DNA of 61,863 nt from Pseudomonadota bacterium (GCA_029778535.1 JAKOQB010000125.1:1-61863); one strand, 5' to 3'. Shown: positions 9,316 to 19,314, numbered from the stretch's first letter. Program-made: numbers and translations. Notes: generated by a model from the letters alone, not told the origin.

Positions 9316-12300
9316 TCACGCAGCCGACTCCGGAAGGATCACCAGGAACGCCACCACTTCGAAGTCGTCCATCCCGGCGAACTCGCCGGCCAGCGCGTGT
9401 GTGCCGCCCGGCGTGAACAGGCTCGCGACAGCGCGCTCTTCGGTCTTGCCCACCACCGACGCCACAGCCGCCGCCAGCAGGCGCTGGGCGTGGCGCATGT
9501 CCTCGCCTTGCCTCGTAGCCTTGTCGAAGCGGGCGCAGGCGGTGGCGTCGGGCAGGTCTCGGCCCGCGCACAGGCGCTTCAAGCGGTCGAGGATCTGCTT
9601 GGCCTGCGTGAACGGCAACAGCACGGTGCCGTCGTCGCCCACATGCACAAGATAGTGCGGAGCGAGCGGGTAGCCCTGTTCGAAGACGCGTGTGGCGGCC
9701 GCGCCTTCCGCCCGAAGGCAGAAGACGATGCCCGGCGGGATCTCGGCGTCGGTGGTGGTGGTGACCGCCATTGTGCCGAGCGGCAGGGTTTCGAGCACGC
9801 CGGGGTGTGCGCGCTGGTACTCGGCCAGATCGATGCGGAAGTCCGTGAGCGTGAGGTCCGCGATCGAGACGCCGGTGGACAGATCCTCCAGGTCAATCAC
9901 TGCGTCCTGCAGCTTCAGCAACTGCTTGCGGCGGTACTCGAGGTCGTTCATCGGGTTGCCGGACTGCTGCTCGATCAGGTTCTCCTCGCCGGTGGCGGAG
10001 ATGTCGAGCAGTACCATGCGGCCGCTGACCCGCTGCTCCAGGTTGATGTACTCCTCCAGCTCCATGTTGGGCCAGAAGTTGACGAGCTGGATGCGCTCGT
10101 TGGGCGATCCGAGGCGGTCGATGCGGCCGAAACGCTGGATGATGCGTACCGGGTTCCAGTGGATGTCGTAGTTGATCAGCCAGTCGCAGTCCTGCAGGTT
10201 CTGGCCCTCTGAGATGCAGTCAGTGGCGATGAGCAGATCGAGGTCGCCCTCGCCGGCGAATTCTTCCGGGCGTTCCTTCGCGCGCGGCGCAAAGGCGGTG
10301 AGGATCGAGGCGAGGTCCTTGCGCAGGCGGGGCAGCGTGGTCTGATTGCTGCCCGCACCCGTGACCAACGCCGAGTCAACGCCGAGGGTTGTCTTGGCCC
10401 ACGGTGCCAGGTGCTCGTACAGGTAGCGGGCGGTGTCGGCGAAGGCGGTGAAGACGATCACCTTGCGGTTGCCGGGATTGATCGGGTGGCGGCACTTCTG
10501 CGCGATCACCTCGCGCAATGCGATGAGCTTGGCGTCGCGCGCCGCATCCACCTGCCGAGCGACAGAGACGAGGGTGGCCAGCCGGTTGCGGTCCTCGAGC
10601 AGATCCTGCTTCCAGCGCACCAGATCCACGTCCTTGAGCAGCACCTTGACCTTGCCACCCACGACCAGACTCTCGAATGCAGGATCGTCGAGGTCCAGAT
10701 CGTCGATCGAGAGGTCGAACTCTTCTACCGATTCCGCCTGTGCCTCGATGCGCGCCAGCGTAGCCTCTACGTCACGGAGTTGGCGCTCAACGGTGAGCGC
10801 GAACGAGGGCACGGCACTCTCCATCCGTTTGAGCACGTTGACGCGCAGCAAGTGGATCAGGCTCTCTTCACGGTCCACCTGCCGGAAAAAGCCGGTACCG
10901 CCCTTCACCTGCGTGCTGTACTTGCGGTCGTAGGCCTCCTGCTTGTGCGGCAGCACGTAGCGCAGCGGGGCATACGAAGCGAGGGTCAGACGGCGGATCT
11001 CGAGGTTGATGTCGGCGATGGGCGGAAAGGCCCCGGCACGGTCCACGTCGGCCTTGATGTTGATAGGCTTGAGCCGCTCCGGAAAGCGGCCGGTTTCCGT
11101 GGTGCCGTAGTACTTCTCGATGTGGCGGCGAGAACGGGCGATCGTGAGCAGGTCGAGCAGCGTGAAGTAGTCGAAGCCCAGCATCTCGATCAGCCGCGAC
11201 GGCGTGCGCTCGGCCTCGTCGAGATCGAGCCAGCGGTTGAACTGCTTCTGCGCCAGCCGCGTGGTGGCGTCGATGCTGCCGATGCCGTGGTCGACCAGCG
11301 CCGTGTCATCGCCCTCTGTGGCGAAGGCGATCTGATTGCGCAGGTCCGCCAGGCGGTTGTTCACCGGCGTGGCCGAGAGCATCAGCACGCGCGTCTTGAC
11401 CCCCTCGCGGATGATCTTGCGCATCAGCCGGTCGTAGCGCGTCTCGCCGCCCGCCTGCGGCGTCTTCTTGTTGCGGAAGTTGTGCGACTCGTCGATCACG
11501 ACGAGGTCGTAGTTGCCCCAGTTCACATGCGCGAGATCGATGTCACCCGACAGGCCGCTGTCGCGGGACAGATCGGTGTGATTCAGGACGTCGTAGTTGA
11601 AGCGGTCGGCGGCCAGGACGTTGCGGCGGTCATTGGCTTTGTACAGTGTCCAGTTGTCACGCAGCCGCTTCGGGCAGAGCACCAGGACGCGATCGTTGCG
11701 CAGCTCGTGGTACTTGATGATGGCCAGCGCCTCGAAAGTCTTCCCGAGGCCCACGCTGTCCGCGATGATGCAGCCGCCGAAGCGGTTGAGCTTGTCAATG
11801 GCGCCCACCACGCCATCGCGCTGGAACTTGTAGAGCTTCTTCCAGACGATGGTGTTGCGGATGCCGGTGGCCGACTTGACGATCCGCTCTTCATCGAGCT
11901 CGTCGCCACGGCTGGCGAAAAGATGGTGCAAGATGAGGGCATAGGCGCCGTGCGGGTCGCGGTGGCGGGCGATGTCCGCCAGCCGAGCGAGAAGCTCTGC
12001 CTTCGCCACCGGGGTATCCGGAAGGCTCGCCCACTGGCTTTCGAACCACTGGGCCAGCACCGCCGCCTCCTCGGGCGACTCGGACGCCTGGATGATGGCG
12101 AGCGAATTGCCCGGCGTGAGTCCGAGACCATCTGTGCTGAAAGCAAGTGAGCCGACTAGGGACAATAAGGCCCGGCCCTCGCCATCACGCAACACGATGG
12201 CACCCTGCGGAACAGCGCCGCTGGCACGACGGATATTCACCGTGTCCGAAAGCCACTTGCCCAGGCGCGCCGCGAGCCAGCGTGCCTGCAGACGATTGCG

Positions 12301-12519
12301 CGCGGGACGATCATTGTCGGAACCCAGTAGCGACAGTGCCGCGTCGTCGGAGGGCAGAACGAAACGGCTAGGCCCCCCACTCGCTAGCTGAGGCGCCAGT
12401 TGTGCATATGCGAACAGTGAAACCATCGGAGTCACGCAGTCGAGCCGCCGTCCCGCACCGAGCAAAGGGCTTATGAGGTCAGCGACGCGGTCGTTGCCGG
12501 TGTTGCGGACGAATTTCAT
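9316..12519 (-). CDS. SNF2-family helicase with degenerate PLD-like N-terminal domain
   Basis: The start at 12519 ([15 protein letters not shown]) overlaps the truncated hsdM stop as ATGA; sequence further upstream in this frame is shadow. The first 180 residues resemble a phospholipase-D-like fold. A segment [13 protein letters not shown] corresponds to the GSxN strand, but the HxK catalytic pair is not seen. The motor follows: ADSVGLGKT (Walker A), [11 protein letters not shown] (motif II), MLSATPVNN (III), [12 protein letters not shown] (V) and [13 protein letters not shown] (VI). Total length is 1067 residues. Such proteins occur beside DUF4391 and type III Mod/Res genes. It may remodel or translocate DNA during restriction. 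No nuclease centre is evident in it. Confidence 0.9.
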   Translation of the reverse strand: MKFVRNTGNDRVADLISPLLGAGRRLDCVTPMVSLFAYAQLAPQLASGGPSRFVLPSDDAALSLLGSDNDRPARNRLQARWLAARLGKWLSDTVNIRRASGAVPQGAIVLRDGEGRALLSLVGSLAFSTDGLGLTPGNSLAIIQASESPEEAAVLAQWFESQWASLPDTPVAKAELLARLADIARHRDPHGAYALILHHLFASRGDELDEERIVKSATGIRNTIVWKKLYKFQRDGVVGAIDKLNRFGGCIIADSVGLGKTFEALAIIKYHELRNDRVLVLCPKRLRDNWTLYKANDRRNVLAADRFNYDVLNHTDLSRDSGLSGDIDLAHVNWGNYDLVVIDESHNFRNKKTPQAGGETRYDRLMRKIIREGVKTRVLMLSATPVNNRLADLRNQIAFATEGDDTALVDHGIGSIDATTRLAQKQFNRWLDLDEAERTPSRLIEMLGFDYFTLLDLLTIARSRRHIEKYYGTTETGRFPERLKPINIKADVDRAGAFPPIADINLEIRRLTLASYAPLRYVLPHKQEAYDRKYSTQVKGGTGFFRQVDREESLIHLLRVNVLKRMESAVPSFALTVERQLRDVEATLARIEAQAESVEEFDLSIDDLDLDDPAFESLVVGGKVKVLLKDVDLVRWKQDLLEDRNRLATLVSVARQVDAARDAKLIALREVIAQKCRHPINPGNRKVIVFTAFADTARYLYEHLAPWAKTTLGVDSALVTGAGSNQTTLPRLRKDLASILTAFAPRAKERPEEFAGEGDLDLLIATDCISEGQNLQDCDWLINYDIHWNPVRIIQRFGRIDRLGSPNERIQLVNFWPNMELEEYINLEQRVSGRMVLLDISATGEENLIEQQSGNPMNDLEYRRKQLLKLQDAVIDLEDLSTGVSIADLTLTDFRIDLAEYQRAHPGVLETLPLGTMAVTTTTDAEIPPGIVFCLRAEGAAATRVFEQGYPLAPHYLVHVGDDGTVLLPFTQAKQILDRLKRLCAGRDLPDATACARFDKATRQGEDMRHAQRLLAAAVASVVGKTEERAVASLFTPGGTHALAGEFAGMDDFEVVAFLVILPESAA

Positions 12520-13649
12520 GCAGTCTCCGCTCCTACCACATGGCAGCCCGCCGGCTCGCCCTCGCCCGACTGGTTGGAAGACATCGAGCCGTTGGCGAGC
12601 ACGAAGCCGGCCACGCCCGCGGGCGCGAGGTGGTGCACGATGTGCTGCACCCAGGCGAAGTTGGCGTTGCCGACCGGCGGCGCGCCGTACTTCCAGCGGG
12701 CATCGTTCCTGAGCCGCTCGCCGCCCCAGTCCGAGACGTTGAAGGGCGGATTGGCGAGGATGAAGTCGGCCTTGAGGTCCGGGAAGCGGTCGTTGTGGAA
12801 CGTGTCGCCGTGCGCGATCTGGCCGTCGATGCCGCGGATGGCGAGGTTCATCTTCGCGAGCCGCCAGGTGGTGTAGTTCGACTCCTGGCCGTAGATCGAG
12901 ATGTCGGCCCTGGCCTTGCCGCCGTTTCCGTTGCCGTTCGCGTGCGCGCGGATGAACTCGACCGACTGCACGAACATGCCCGATGAACCGCAGCACGGGT
13001 CGTACACGCGGCCGCGGTAGGGCTCGAGCATCTCGACGAGGAGCTTGACCACGCAGCGCGGGGTGTAGAACTCGCCGCCCTTCTTGCCCTCGGCGCTCGC
13101 GAACTGCGAGAGGAAATACTCGTACACGCGGCCGAGCACGTCCTTTGCGCGCGATGCCTCGTCGCCGACCTGGATGTTGCTGATGAGGTCGATGAGCTGG
13201 CCGAGGCGCTGCTTGTCGAGCGCGGGGCGGGCGTAGTCCCTGGGCAGCACGCTCTTGAGCGCTGGGTTGTCACGTTCTATGCCCGCCATCGCGTCGTCGA
13301 CGAGCTGGCCGATCGTGGGCTGCTTTGCCTGCGCCTTGAGGTGCGCCCAGCGCGCCTCGGGCGGCACCCAGAAGATGTTCTGCGCCCGATACTCGTCGGG
13401 ATCCTCCGGGTCCGCGCCCTGCGCGCGCTCGGCTTCGAGCTTCGCGTGCTGCTCCTCGAAGGCATCCGAGATGTACTTGAGGAAGATGAGGCCGAGGACG
13501 ACGTGCTTGTACTCGGCGGCGTCCATGCTGCCGCGCAGGGCGTCGGCCATCTTCCAGAGTTCAGCTTCGTAGCCGACGGTGGCGGCGGTGTTCTTCATGT
13601 CGTTCGCTTTCTGCTTGCGTTGTGCCATCGTGACTTTCGTGGACTTCAT
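12516..13649 (-). pseudogene. hsdM: C-terminally truncated type I methyltransferase subunit (hsdM)
   Basis: The 377-residue frame starts at 13649 ([13 protein letters not shown]), its ATG overlapping the stop of the upstream gene. It has the N-terminal HsdM helical bundle ([15 protein letters not shown]), SAM motif I ([13 protein letters not shown]) and the catalytic LANPPFN. It matches HsdM up to [13 protein letters not shown] at about 12555, then runs into twelve unrelated residues and a stop. Intact relatives continue for well over 100 residues, including the helices that contact HsdS. No hsdS gene follows. The catalytic core is present, but without HsdS it should not methylate DNA specifically. 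The frame is open and coupled on both sides, so a stub protein is probably still made. Confidence 0.88.
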
Positions 13650-14989
13650 TCCGTCCTGAAGTAGCGCCGCTTCGGGTCCTGCGGCCCGGTGCCGACCTCG
13701 CGCAGCAGCCCGCTGCCGACGAGCCGCGTGCGCGTGGCGCGCGGCGTGAGACCGATGGCCTGCGCAATCCCGCTGGTCGGCAGGCCGCGGCCCTTGGCGA
13801 GAGTCTCGACGTTGGCGCTGTCGGTCGGGTCGAGCGCCGGGCGGCCGATGCGCTCGGTGTCGAGCGTGACGCGAAAGCGGGTGGCGATCTCCTCGAACCG
13901 CGGCGGCGCGAGACCCATGTCCCGGCATGCCGTCGCCATCCGCTGCACACCGCTGCCCCACTGCTCGACGAGGCCAGGCTCGTGGAAGACACGGCCGATC
14001 ACGCGATTGCGCAGCTTCGACACGCCGCGCGGAAGATCCTCGACCGTAAGGCCGAATGGCAGCAGCCCGGGGTTCTCGACCTCGAGGCGATCGTCGAAGA
14101 TCGACACGCGGATCGGTGCGCCGCGCTGGGCGCAGTCGGCGTGCGCCACGGCATTGAGCACTGCTTCGCGTACCGCCACGGGCGGGAAACTCCAGCGTTC
14201 GCGGCGATGCATCTTTCCGATCTCGGCGCCGTGCAGCGAGTGCTTCTCGACGAAGGCGATCGCTTCCTCGATCGCGTGCGCGGGCAGCGAGCGGATTTCA
14301 GTGCGGTCGATGATCCGGCTCTTGTCACGACCGCCGAACCGTCCGGCCTCGATCGACGCGTCGGGGAAATGTCGCCGGCGATCGCGCCCGAAAAGGAGCA
14401 CCCCGCCGACCGTCGGCATCTTCCGTCCCTGGTGCCCGGGCATGAGCCGCAGCGTGGCGAGATCGCGTCGCACGAGCTTGCGGTGGCCTGCGAGCGACTC
14501 GGAAGCCGCTCGGAGGTCCAGCGCTTCCGAGTCGAGTTCCGGCATCGGCTGCTCGTCGAAGGACTCGCCGCGGCCGGAGCGGCGCAGTTCCCCGATGAGT
14601 TCGCGGTCGATCCGTCGGTCGGTCGAGCCCACACGGACATGGACCCCGGTCTCCTCTCCCTCGCGCTTCAGAGAATGCGGCCGGGAAGGACTCGGATGAA
14701 CCGGCACCGCCACCACCTGCGTACGGCGCCACGGCAAGACTTCGATTTCGGGGACGAGCCGCGGCGCGATGTTGTCGCTGATCAGATTGGCGAGGCGTTC
14801 CTCCACGTCCAGAGTTGCGGCAACGCCGCGCACATGGCCGGACCCGTCTTCGACGCCGACGAGCAGCGTTCCGCCTGCGGTGTCGGCGAAGGCGACGATG
14901 GCCTTCAGTGCTCCGTCCGGGCTCGACAGGTCGTGCTTGAACTGCAGCGTCTTTGCCTCGGGCCGCTCGAGCAGCTCGACCAGATCCAT
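13646..14989 (-). CDS. AlbA_2-domain ATP-binding protein of the hsd locus
   Basis: The start [20 protein letters not shown] at 14989 is chosen; 130 in-frame upstream codons look like shadow. The 447-residue protein has an N-terminal AlbA_2 (Schlafen-type) domain, with [15 protein letters not shown] as the glycine-rich signature. A GHKL-like ATPase segment follows ([15 protein letters not shown] and [16 protein letters not shown]). The end is a winged-helix-like DNA-binding region ([20 protein letters not shown]). Such proteins often accompany type I restriction loci and may act as transcriptional regulators. Its stop overlaps the hsdM start as ATGA, so it is probably the first gene of the transcript that now leads into the type III cassette. 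Confidence 0.88.
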   Translation of the reverse strand: MDLVELLERPEAKTLQFKHDLSSPDGALKAIVAFADTAGGTLLVGVEDGSGHVRGVAATLDVEERLANLISDNIAPRLVPEIEVLPWRRTQVVAVPVHPSPSRPHSLKREGEETGVHVRVGSTDRRIDRELIGELRRSGRGESFDEQPMPELDSEALDLRAASESLAGHRKLVRRDLATLRLMPGHQGRKMPTVGGVLLFGRDRRRHFPDASIEAGRFGGRDKSRIIDRTEIRSLPAHAIEEAIAFVEKHSLHGAEIGKMHRRERWSFPPVAVREAVLNAVAHADCAQRGAPIRVSIFDDRLEVENPGLLPFGLTVEDLPRGVSKLRNRVIGRVFHEPGLVEQWGSGVQRMATACRDMGLAPPRFEEIATRFRVTLDTERIGRPALDPTDSANVETLAKGRGLPTSGIAQAIGLTPRATRTRLVGSGLLREVGTGPQDPKRRYFRTE

Positions 14990-15072
14990 GCTCGGAAGCG
15001 TACTCAGAGCCGAACTTCGGTCAAGCTTCCGGGCTCGGCGTTCGGTCTTTCGATCCTCCGTGGCCAACGCCT

Positions 15073-15597
15073 TCAACCGGCCAGCAGCCCCTCGATCCGC
15101 TCGCGAAGCTCCGCGAAATCCGGCTCGCCGATGTAGCGCTTGACGACGCGGCCCTGCGCATCGATCAGGAACGTGGTCGGCGTCACGCGCGTGTCGTCGA
15201 ACGCGCGCGCGATCTCGCCCTGCACGTCGAGCGCGATCGGGAACGGCAGCGGGTTGCGTGCGCGGTACTCGAGCACCCAGTCCGGGCGGTCGTAAGGCAT
15301 CGCCACCGCATAGGTGCGGAAGCCGCGATCCGCGAAGCGTCGATAGGTTTCCGCCATCCGCGGCATCTCCTTCACGCACACCACGCAGGTCGTGGCCCAG
15401 AAATTCACCAGCACCACCTGCCCGCGCAGGTCCGCCAGCCGCACGCGTTCGCCGTCGAGATTGACCAGCGTCACGTCGGGTGCGGGCGGTTTTGACAGCA
15501 GTGCCGCCGACGTGAACACTGCCGCTGTCGCGAGCAGGACGACGATCAACGCGGCGGCGCGGTGCCGCTGCAGCAGGAGGACAAGGTGCTTGAGCAT
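15073..15597 (-). CDS. TlpA-like membrane-anchored thioredoxin family protein
   Basis: The 174-residue protein starts at 15597 (MLKHLVLLLQRHRAAALIV), giving an N-terminal membrane anchor (about residues 15-35). A periplasmic thioredoxin fold follows. The redox site is WATTCVVCVKEM (CVVC), and the cis-proline segment is RVTPTTFLIDAQG. It likely reduces or oxidises periplasmic thiols, for example in cytochrome c maturation, but the partner cannot be told from here. It is divergent from, and overlaps by a few bases, the DUF4197 gene. The redox dipeptide VV is unusual compared with the common PP, PE or PH. Confidence 0.88.
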   Translation of the reverse strand: MLKHLVLLLQRHRAAALIVVLLATAAVFTSAALLSKPPAPDVTLVNLDGERVRLADLRGQVVLVNFWATTCVVCVKEMPRMAETYRRFADRGFRTYAVAMPYDRPDWVLEYRARNPLPFPIALDVQGEIARAFDDTRVTPTTFLIDAQGRVVKRYIGEPDFAELRERIEGLLAG

Positions 15598-16305
15598 GAG
15601 TTCGGCGTCGATGACGTTCGACGCGCGTTGATTATAGGAAGCGCGCTCGCCGCCGCGCTCGCCAGCCGCGACGCGTTCGCGCTGTCGCTGGCGGATCTGA
15701 CGCAGAAGGACGCGAGCGCGGGCGTCAAGGCGGCGCTGGAGAAAGGCGCGACGGTTGCGGTCGATCTGCTCGGCCGCACCGACGGCTTCTGGGGCAACGA
15801 CAAGGTACGCATCCCGCTGCCCGACTGGCTCAAGCGCGCGGAGGGCGCCCTGAAGCTCGCCGGCCGCGGCAAGGACATCGAGGACCTGAAGCTTGGCGTC
15901 AATCGCGCCGCCGAGCAGGCGGTGCCGGAGGCGAAGGCGCTGCTGGTCAGTGCCGTGCGCAACATGTCGGTGCAGGACGCCAAGAGCATCCTCACCGGCG
16001 GCGACGATTCGGTGACGAAGTTTTTCGCGTCGAAAACGCGCGAGCCGCTGACCGGCAAGTTCCTGCCGATCGTGACCAAGGTGACCGATCGCATCGGGCT
16101 GGCGCGGCAGTACAACGCGCTGGCCGCGAAGGGCGAGCAGCTCGGGCTGGTGCGCGGCGATCAGGCCAAGGTCGAGCACCACGTGACCGCGAAGGCGCTC
16201 GACGGGTTGTACTTCATGATCGGCGAGGAAGAGAAGAAGATCCGCCAGGACCCGGTCGGCACCGGCAGCGCGATCCTGAAGAAGGTGTTCGGCGCGATAA
16301 GGTAG
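15586..16305 (+). CDS. DUF4197 family exported protein
   Basis: The mature part is characteristic of DUF4197: LSLADLTQKDASAGVKAALE, then IPLPDWLKRAE, MSVQDAKSILTGGDD and a terminal KKVFGAIR. A hydrophobic segment (ALIIGSALAAALA) resembles a signal peptide. Function is unknown. The start is uncertain. GTG at 15586 has an AGGAGG five bases upstream, but that run is also leucine codons of the opposite gene. TTG at 15628 would give a tidier signal peptide, and an earlier GTG lies at 15562. The gene overlaps the start of the TlpA-like gene on the other strand. Confidence 0.85.
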   Translation: MLEHEFGVDDVRRALIIGSALAAALASRDAFALSLADLTQKDASAGVKAALEKGATVAVDLLGRTDGFWGNDKVRIPLPDWLKRAEGALKLAGRGKDIEDLKLGVNRAAEQAVPEAKALLVSAVRNMSVQDAKSILTGGDDSVTKFFASKTREPLTGKFLPIVTKVTDRIGLARQYNALAAKGEQLGLVRGDQAKVEHHVTAKALDGLYFMIGEEEKKIRQDPVGTGSAILKKVFGAIR

Positions 16306-16334
16306 TTTCGTTTCCGATTCACGACTGAATGGAT

Positions 16335-16407
16335 CGTCGTCCCGGCGCAGGCCGGGACCCAAGTTCATTCGGCGCAACTTGGGCCCCGGCCTGCGCCGGG
16401 GCGACGA
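16335..16407. repeat. Long GC-rich palindrome (REP-like), copy 1
   Basis: The two arms CGTCGTCCCGGCGCAGGCC and its near complement are separated by a short loop; each arm also contains its own small hairpin (CCCGGC-GCAG-GCCGGG). It fills most of the 114-base spacer between the convergent DUF4197 and M48 peptidase genes. A second copy lies at 60614-60684 in another convergent spacer, so it is a dispersed element. A role as a bidirectional transcription stop is likely by position. Confidence 0.85.
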
Positions 16408-16419
16408 CCTCGCGGCGGA

Positions 16420-18525
16420 CTACAGCAGCTCGCCCTGCACCGGCTGCGCGATCGCCGCGGCGGGCTGGTCTTCCTCCGGCGCGCCGTCGATCTGCGGCGG
16501 CAGCGGCGCATCGAGCGCGGCGCAGATCGTGCGCAGGCAGCTCGCCGCCTTCCAGTTCGTCTGGCCGTCGACGAACGCGGTCGCGGTGCAGGCCTTGATC
16601 AGTTGCGGCTTGGCGAGCGGCGCGAGCTGATTCAGCCGCTCCAGCGCGGCGGATACTTCGTCGAGCCGGATCGCGGCCGCGTCGATGCGCTCGACCTCGA
16701 CGTTGGGCAGCAGCAATGCGCCGGCGTTGAACGCGTGCTCCGCGCGCTCGGGCAGGCGCACCGCGGCGATCAGCGACAGCACCAGCGCGGCGTCATTCGC
16801 ACGCTCGGCGACACTGCGATAGCGAATGGGCACCGCGCGCTGCGCGTTGCGGCCGATGCGGCGCTTGAGCACCGTGAACAGCAGGAACTCCGGCAGCGTC
16901 ACGCGGCCGTCGGCGGCGATCAGCGCGTGGCATAGCATCAGCAGCCGCTCTGCGCTGTCGACCGACAGTTTGCGCAGCGCCGGCATCGCGCGGTCGAGCA
17001 GCGGCAGCCGGCGTCCCGGCGGCAACTGTTGCGCCAGCTCGTGCAGCGCATCGACACGCTGCGCGGCGGTGGCGCCGTACGCCTCGGTCACGAGCTGGCG
17101 CTGCTGGCCGCTGAAGGGCTGGCCCTTCTCGATCAGCATGCCGAGCACCAGCAGTTGCACACCGGTGGTGTCGGTCAGGATCGCCTCGATTTCGTCCGTG
17201 CTCTGCTGCGCGAGCCGGCGCGCGAAGTCGCTCGCCTGCGCCTGCGGCGCGCCGATCGAGCCGTGCACCCGCGCCGAAGGATCGGTTACTGCCGCGCCGG
17301 CGACGAGGCCCGCGATCGGGCTCGCCGACGCATCGCCGGCCGTGTACTCGATCGGCGGCAGCTCCGCCGCGGCGCTGCGGCCCCAGCGCGAGGTCGCCTC
17401 CATCGCGAGCTGCAGCGGCTGCTCGGGCGCGGGCAGGAACGGCTGTGGACGGCCGTAGATGCGTTTGACGCGCTCTTCCAGCGGCGGGTGCGTCGACAGC
17501 CAGCCGCCGGCGAACGCGAGCCGCGCCGGCGCGATGAACATGTGCGACAGCGTCTCCGCGTGCGCGTGGCCGATGTGGCTGCCGACGCCGTCGGCGAGGG
17601 GCACGCGCACGCCGCGCGCGCGCAGTTCGTGCGCGGTGTCGACCTGCTGCGGCAGCGCGCTGTCGGTCACCGTAACCGCCGGCGCCATGCCGCCCGCGCC
17701 GCCGAGCCCGCCGATCTTGCGCAGCGCGCCGCCGATGCCGTCGGGGTTGCGCGTGAACTGCACGCTGCTCGCGTCGGCCAGGAACTCGCGCTGGCGCGAC
17801 ACCGCGGCCTTGATCAGGCGGCCGAAGAACACGCCGATGTAGCCGACGATCCACAGCACCAGCCCCGCCACCACGAACGCGCCGGCGCCGCGCTCGCGGC
17901 TGCCGCGGCTCATCTCCATCATGAAGCGGCCGAACATCGCGATCATCACCAGCCCGAACAGCACGCCGATCAGCCGCAGGTTCAGCCGCATGTCGCCATT
18001 GAGGATGTGCGAGAACTCGTGCCCGATCACGCCCTGCAGCTCGTCGCGATTCAGCCTGGTGAGCGTGCCGCGCGTGACCGCGACGATCGCGTCGTTGATC
18101 GAGTGGCCGGCGGCGAACGCGTTGATCGTGTTCTCGTGATCCATCACGTACACGCGCGGCACGGCAATGCCGGAGGCGATCGCCATCTCCTCGACCACGT
18201 TGACGAGCCTGCGCTCGAGCAGGTCGGACGTCGACGGATCGATCAGCCGCGCATCGACCATCTTCGCCACCGCCGCGCCGCCGGCCGAAAGCCGCGCGGT
18301 CTCCCACCACGTGCCGCCGCCGATCAGCGCCAGCGTCACCGCGGTGTTGGTAACAAAGAACCCGTTCGGCAGCCCGGCGCCGCGCGCGGTCGGCACGAGG
18401 TTCAGATAGACGAACGCGCCGACGACGTTGACCGCGATCACGACCCCGATCACCGCGAGCACGAACAGCGCGATCAGCCGCTTGCTGTTGCGGCGCGCCT
18501 CGTCCTGATGCTCGAAGAAGTTCAT
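16420..18525 (-). CDS. M48 family metallopeptidase with C-terminal TerB-like region
   Basis: The start at 18525 (MNFFEHQDEARRNSKR) is used; six earlier in-frame codons lie in repeat DNA. The 701-residue protein has two N-terminal membrane segments (about 15-45 and 60-80), the zinc motif GVIGHEFSHILNGD with a later glutamate in QREFLADASSVQ, and two further membrane helices between them. This is the HtpX/M48B layout for membrane protein quality control. From about residue 320 a long cytoplasmic tail follows; one part (LCHALIAADGRVTLPE) resembles TerB-type helices. It is downstream of lemA, a common pairing. The 82-base spacer to lemA consists of heptamer repeats and offers no clear ribosome binding site. 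Confidence 0.9.
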   Translation of the reverse strand: MNFFEHQDEARRNSKRLIALFVLAVIGVVIAVNVVGAFVYLNLVPTARGAGLPNGFFVTNTAVTLALIGGGTWWETARLSAGGAAVAKMVDARLIDPSTSDLLERRLVNVVEEMAIASGIAVPRVYVMDHENTINAFAAGHSINDAIVAVTRGTLTRLNRDELQGVIGHEFSHILNGDMRLNLRLIGVLFGLVMIAMFGRFMMEMSRGSRERGAGAFVVAGLVLWIVGYIGVFFGRLIKAAVSRQREFLADASSVQFTRNPDGIGGALRKIGGLGGAGGMAPAVTVTDSALPQQVDTAHELRARGVRVPLADGVGSHIGHAHAETLSHMFIAPARLAFAGGWLSTHPPLEERVKRIYGRPQPFLPAPEQPLQLAMEATSRWGRSAAAELPPIEYTAGDASASPIAGLVAGAAVTDPSARVHGSIGAPQAQASDFARRLAQQSTDEIEAILTDTTGVQLLVLGMLIEKGQPFSGQQRQLVTEAYGATAAQRVDALHELAQQLPPGRRLPLLDRAMPALRKLSVDSAERLLMLCHALIAADGRVTLPEFLLFTVLKRRIGRNAQRAVPIRYRSVAERANDAALVLSLIAAVRLPERAEHAFNAGALLLPNVEVERIDAAAIRLDEVSAALERLNQLAPLAKPQLIKACTATAFVDGQTNWKAASCLRTICAALDAPLPPQIDGAPEEDQPAAAIAQPVQGELL

Positions 18526-18530
18526 CGGGT

Positions 18531-18607
18531 TCGGATTGCGCAATGCGGATTGCGGATTGCGTGCGCTCCGGTCAGCGCAATCCGAAATCCGCGATCCGCA
18601 ACCCGGA
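18531..18607. repeat. Heptamer repeat tract, GGATTGC type, inverted arrangement
   Basis: GGATTGC-type heptamers on the plus strand (about 18533-18561) are followed by their inverse (CGCAATCCGAAATCCGCG, from about 18576). They could fold into a hairpin. The tract occupies nearly the whole lemA to M48 spacer. It is one of several related tracts in the window. Confidence 0.85.
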
Positions 18608-19195
18608 TCAGAACTGGACCTTGACCGGCTTCTTCTCTTCCGGCGCTTCGGTGGCGGCCAGCAGTTCGGCCTGCTTGAACGAGAACGCGCTGGCGATCAC
18701 GTTGGAGGGGAACTGCTCGACGGCGGTGTTGAACGTCATCACCGCGTCGTTGAAGGCCTGGCGCGCGAACGCGATCTTGTTCTCGGTGCCGGTCAGCTCC
18801 TCGGTGAGTTGCATCATGTTCTGGTTGGCCTTCAGGTCCGGGTACGCCTCGGCCAGCGCGAACAGCTTGCCGAGCGCGCCGCGCAGCGCGCCTTCGGCGG
18901 CAACGAGCCCCTGCATCGCGCCCGCGTTGCCCGGATCGGCGGCGGCGGTCTGGTTGGCGGTCACCGCGATGTTGCGCGCCTTGATCACCGCCTCGAGCGT
19001 CTCGCGCTCGTGCTTCATGTAGGCCTTGGCCGTCTCGACCAGGTTCGGGATCAGGTCGTAGCGGCGCTTGAGTTGAACGTCGATCTGCGCGAACGCGTTC
19101 TTGAACTGGTTGCGCAGCCCGATCAGGCGGTTGTAGGCGCCGACGGCCCAGAAGATCACCAGCACGATCAAGCCGAGAAAGATCAGCCAGCCCAT
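18608..19195 (-). CDS. lemA: LemA family protein
   Basis: This 195-residue protein has an N-terminal membrane anchor (MGWLIFLGLIVLVIFWAVGA). The LemA helical bundle follows: YNRLIGLRNQFKNAFAQIDV, the QLKRRYDLIPNLVETAK signature, YMKHERETLEAV and the NAFNDAVMTFN-like region. LemA proteins are membrane-anchored with most of the chain on one side. Their function is unclear, but they are frequently encoded next to an M48 protease, as here. Start and length fit the family. Confidence 0.95.
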   Translation of the reverse strand: MGWLIFLGLIVLVIFWAVGAYNRLIGLRNQFKNAFAQIDVQLKRRYDLIPNLVETAKAYMKHERETLEAVIKARNIAVTANQTAAADPGNAGAMQGLVAAEGALRGALGKLFALAEAYPDLKANQNMMQLTEELTGTENKIAFARQAFNDAVMTFNTAVEQFPSNVIASAFSFKQAELLAATEAPEEKKPVKVQF

Positions 19196-19314
19196 CCGTA
19201 CCCCCTGTCGAAGTCGACCAGCGAGCGGCGGACTATAAGAGAACCGTCACGCCGCGCAAGCGGATTTTCGGCTGAACCGGTTCGCGCGGGCACCGCGTCC
19301 AGCGGCGCCGGCGT

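Larger units (their letters stand above)
2941..12550 (-). other. Type III restriction-modification cassette inserted into a type I (hsd) locus
   Basis: Five genes in one orientation (helicase, DUF4391, mod, GGCT-like, res) fill the interval between the point where hsdM stops matching its family (about 12552) and the hsdR fragment (2939). Spacings are 10, 38 and 4 bases, with a 4-base ATGA overlap between the last two. The hsdS gene and adjacent parts of hsdM and hsdR are missing. That fits a replacement rather than a simple insertion. No direct repeat, integrase or tRNA attachment site was seen at the borders. Confidence 0.75.

Noticed and set aside
9316..12519. Calling the helicase a DISARM component because of its SNF2 and PLD-like parts
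   Set aside because: No drmA, drmB, separate drmC or DISARM methylase is present; the partners are type III Mod and Res.
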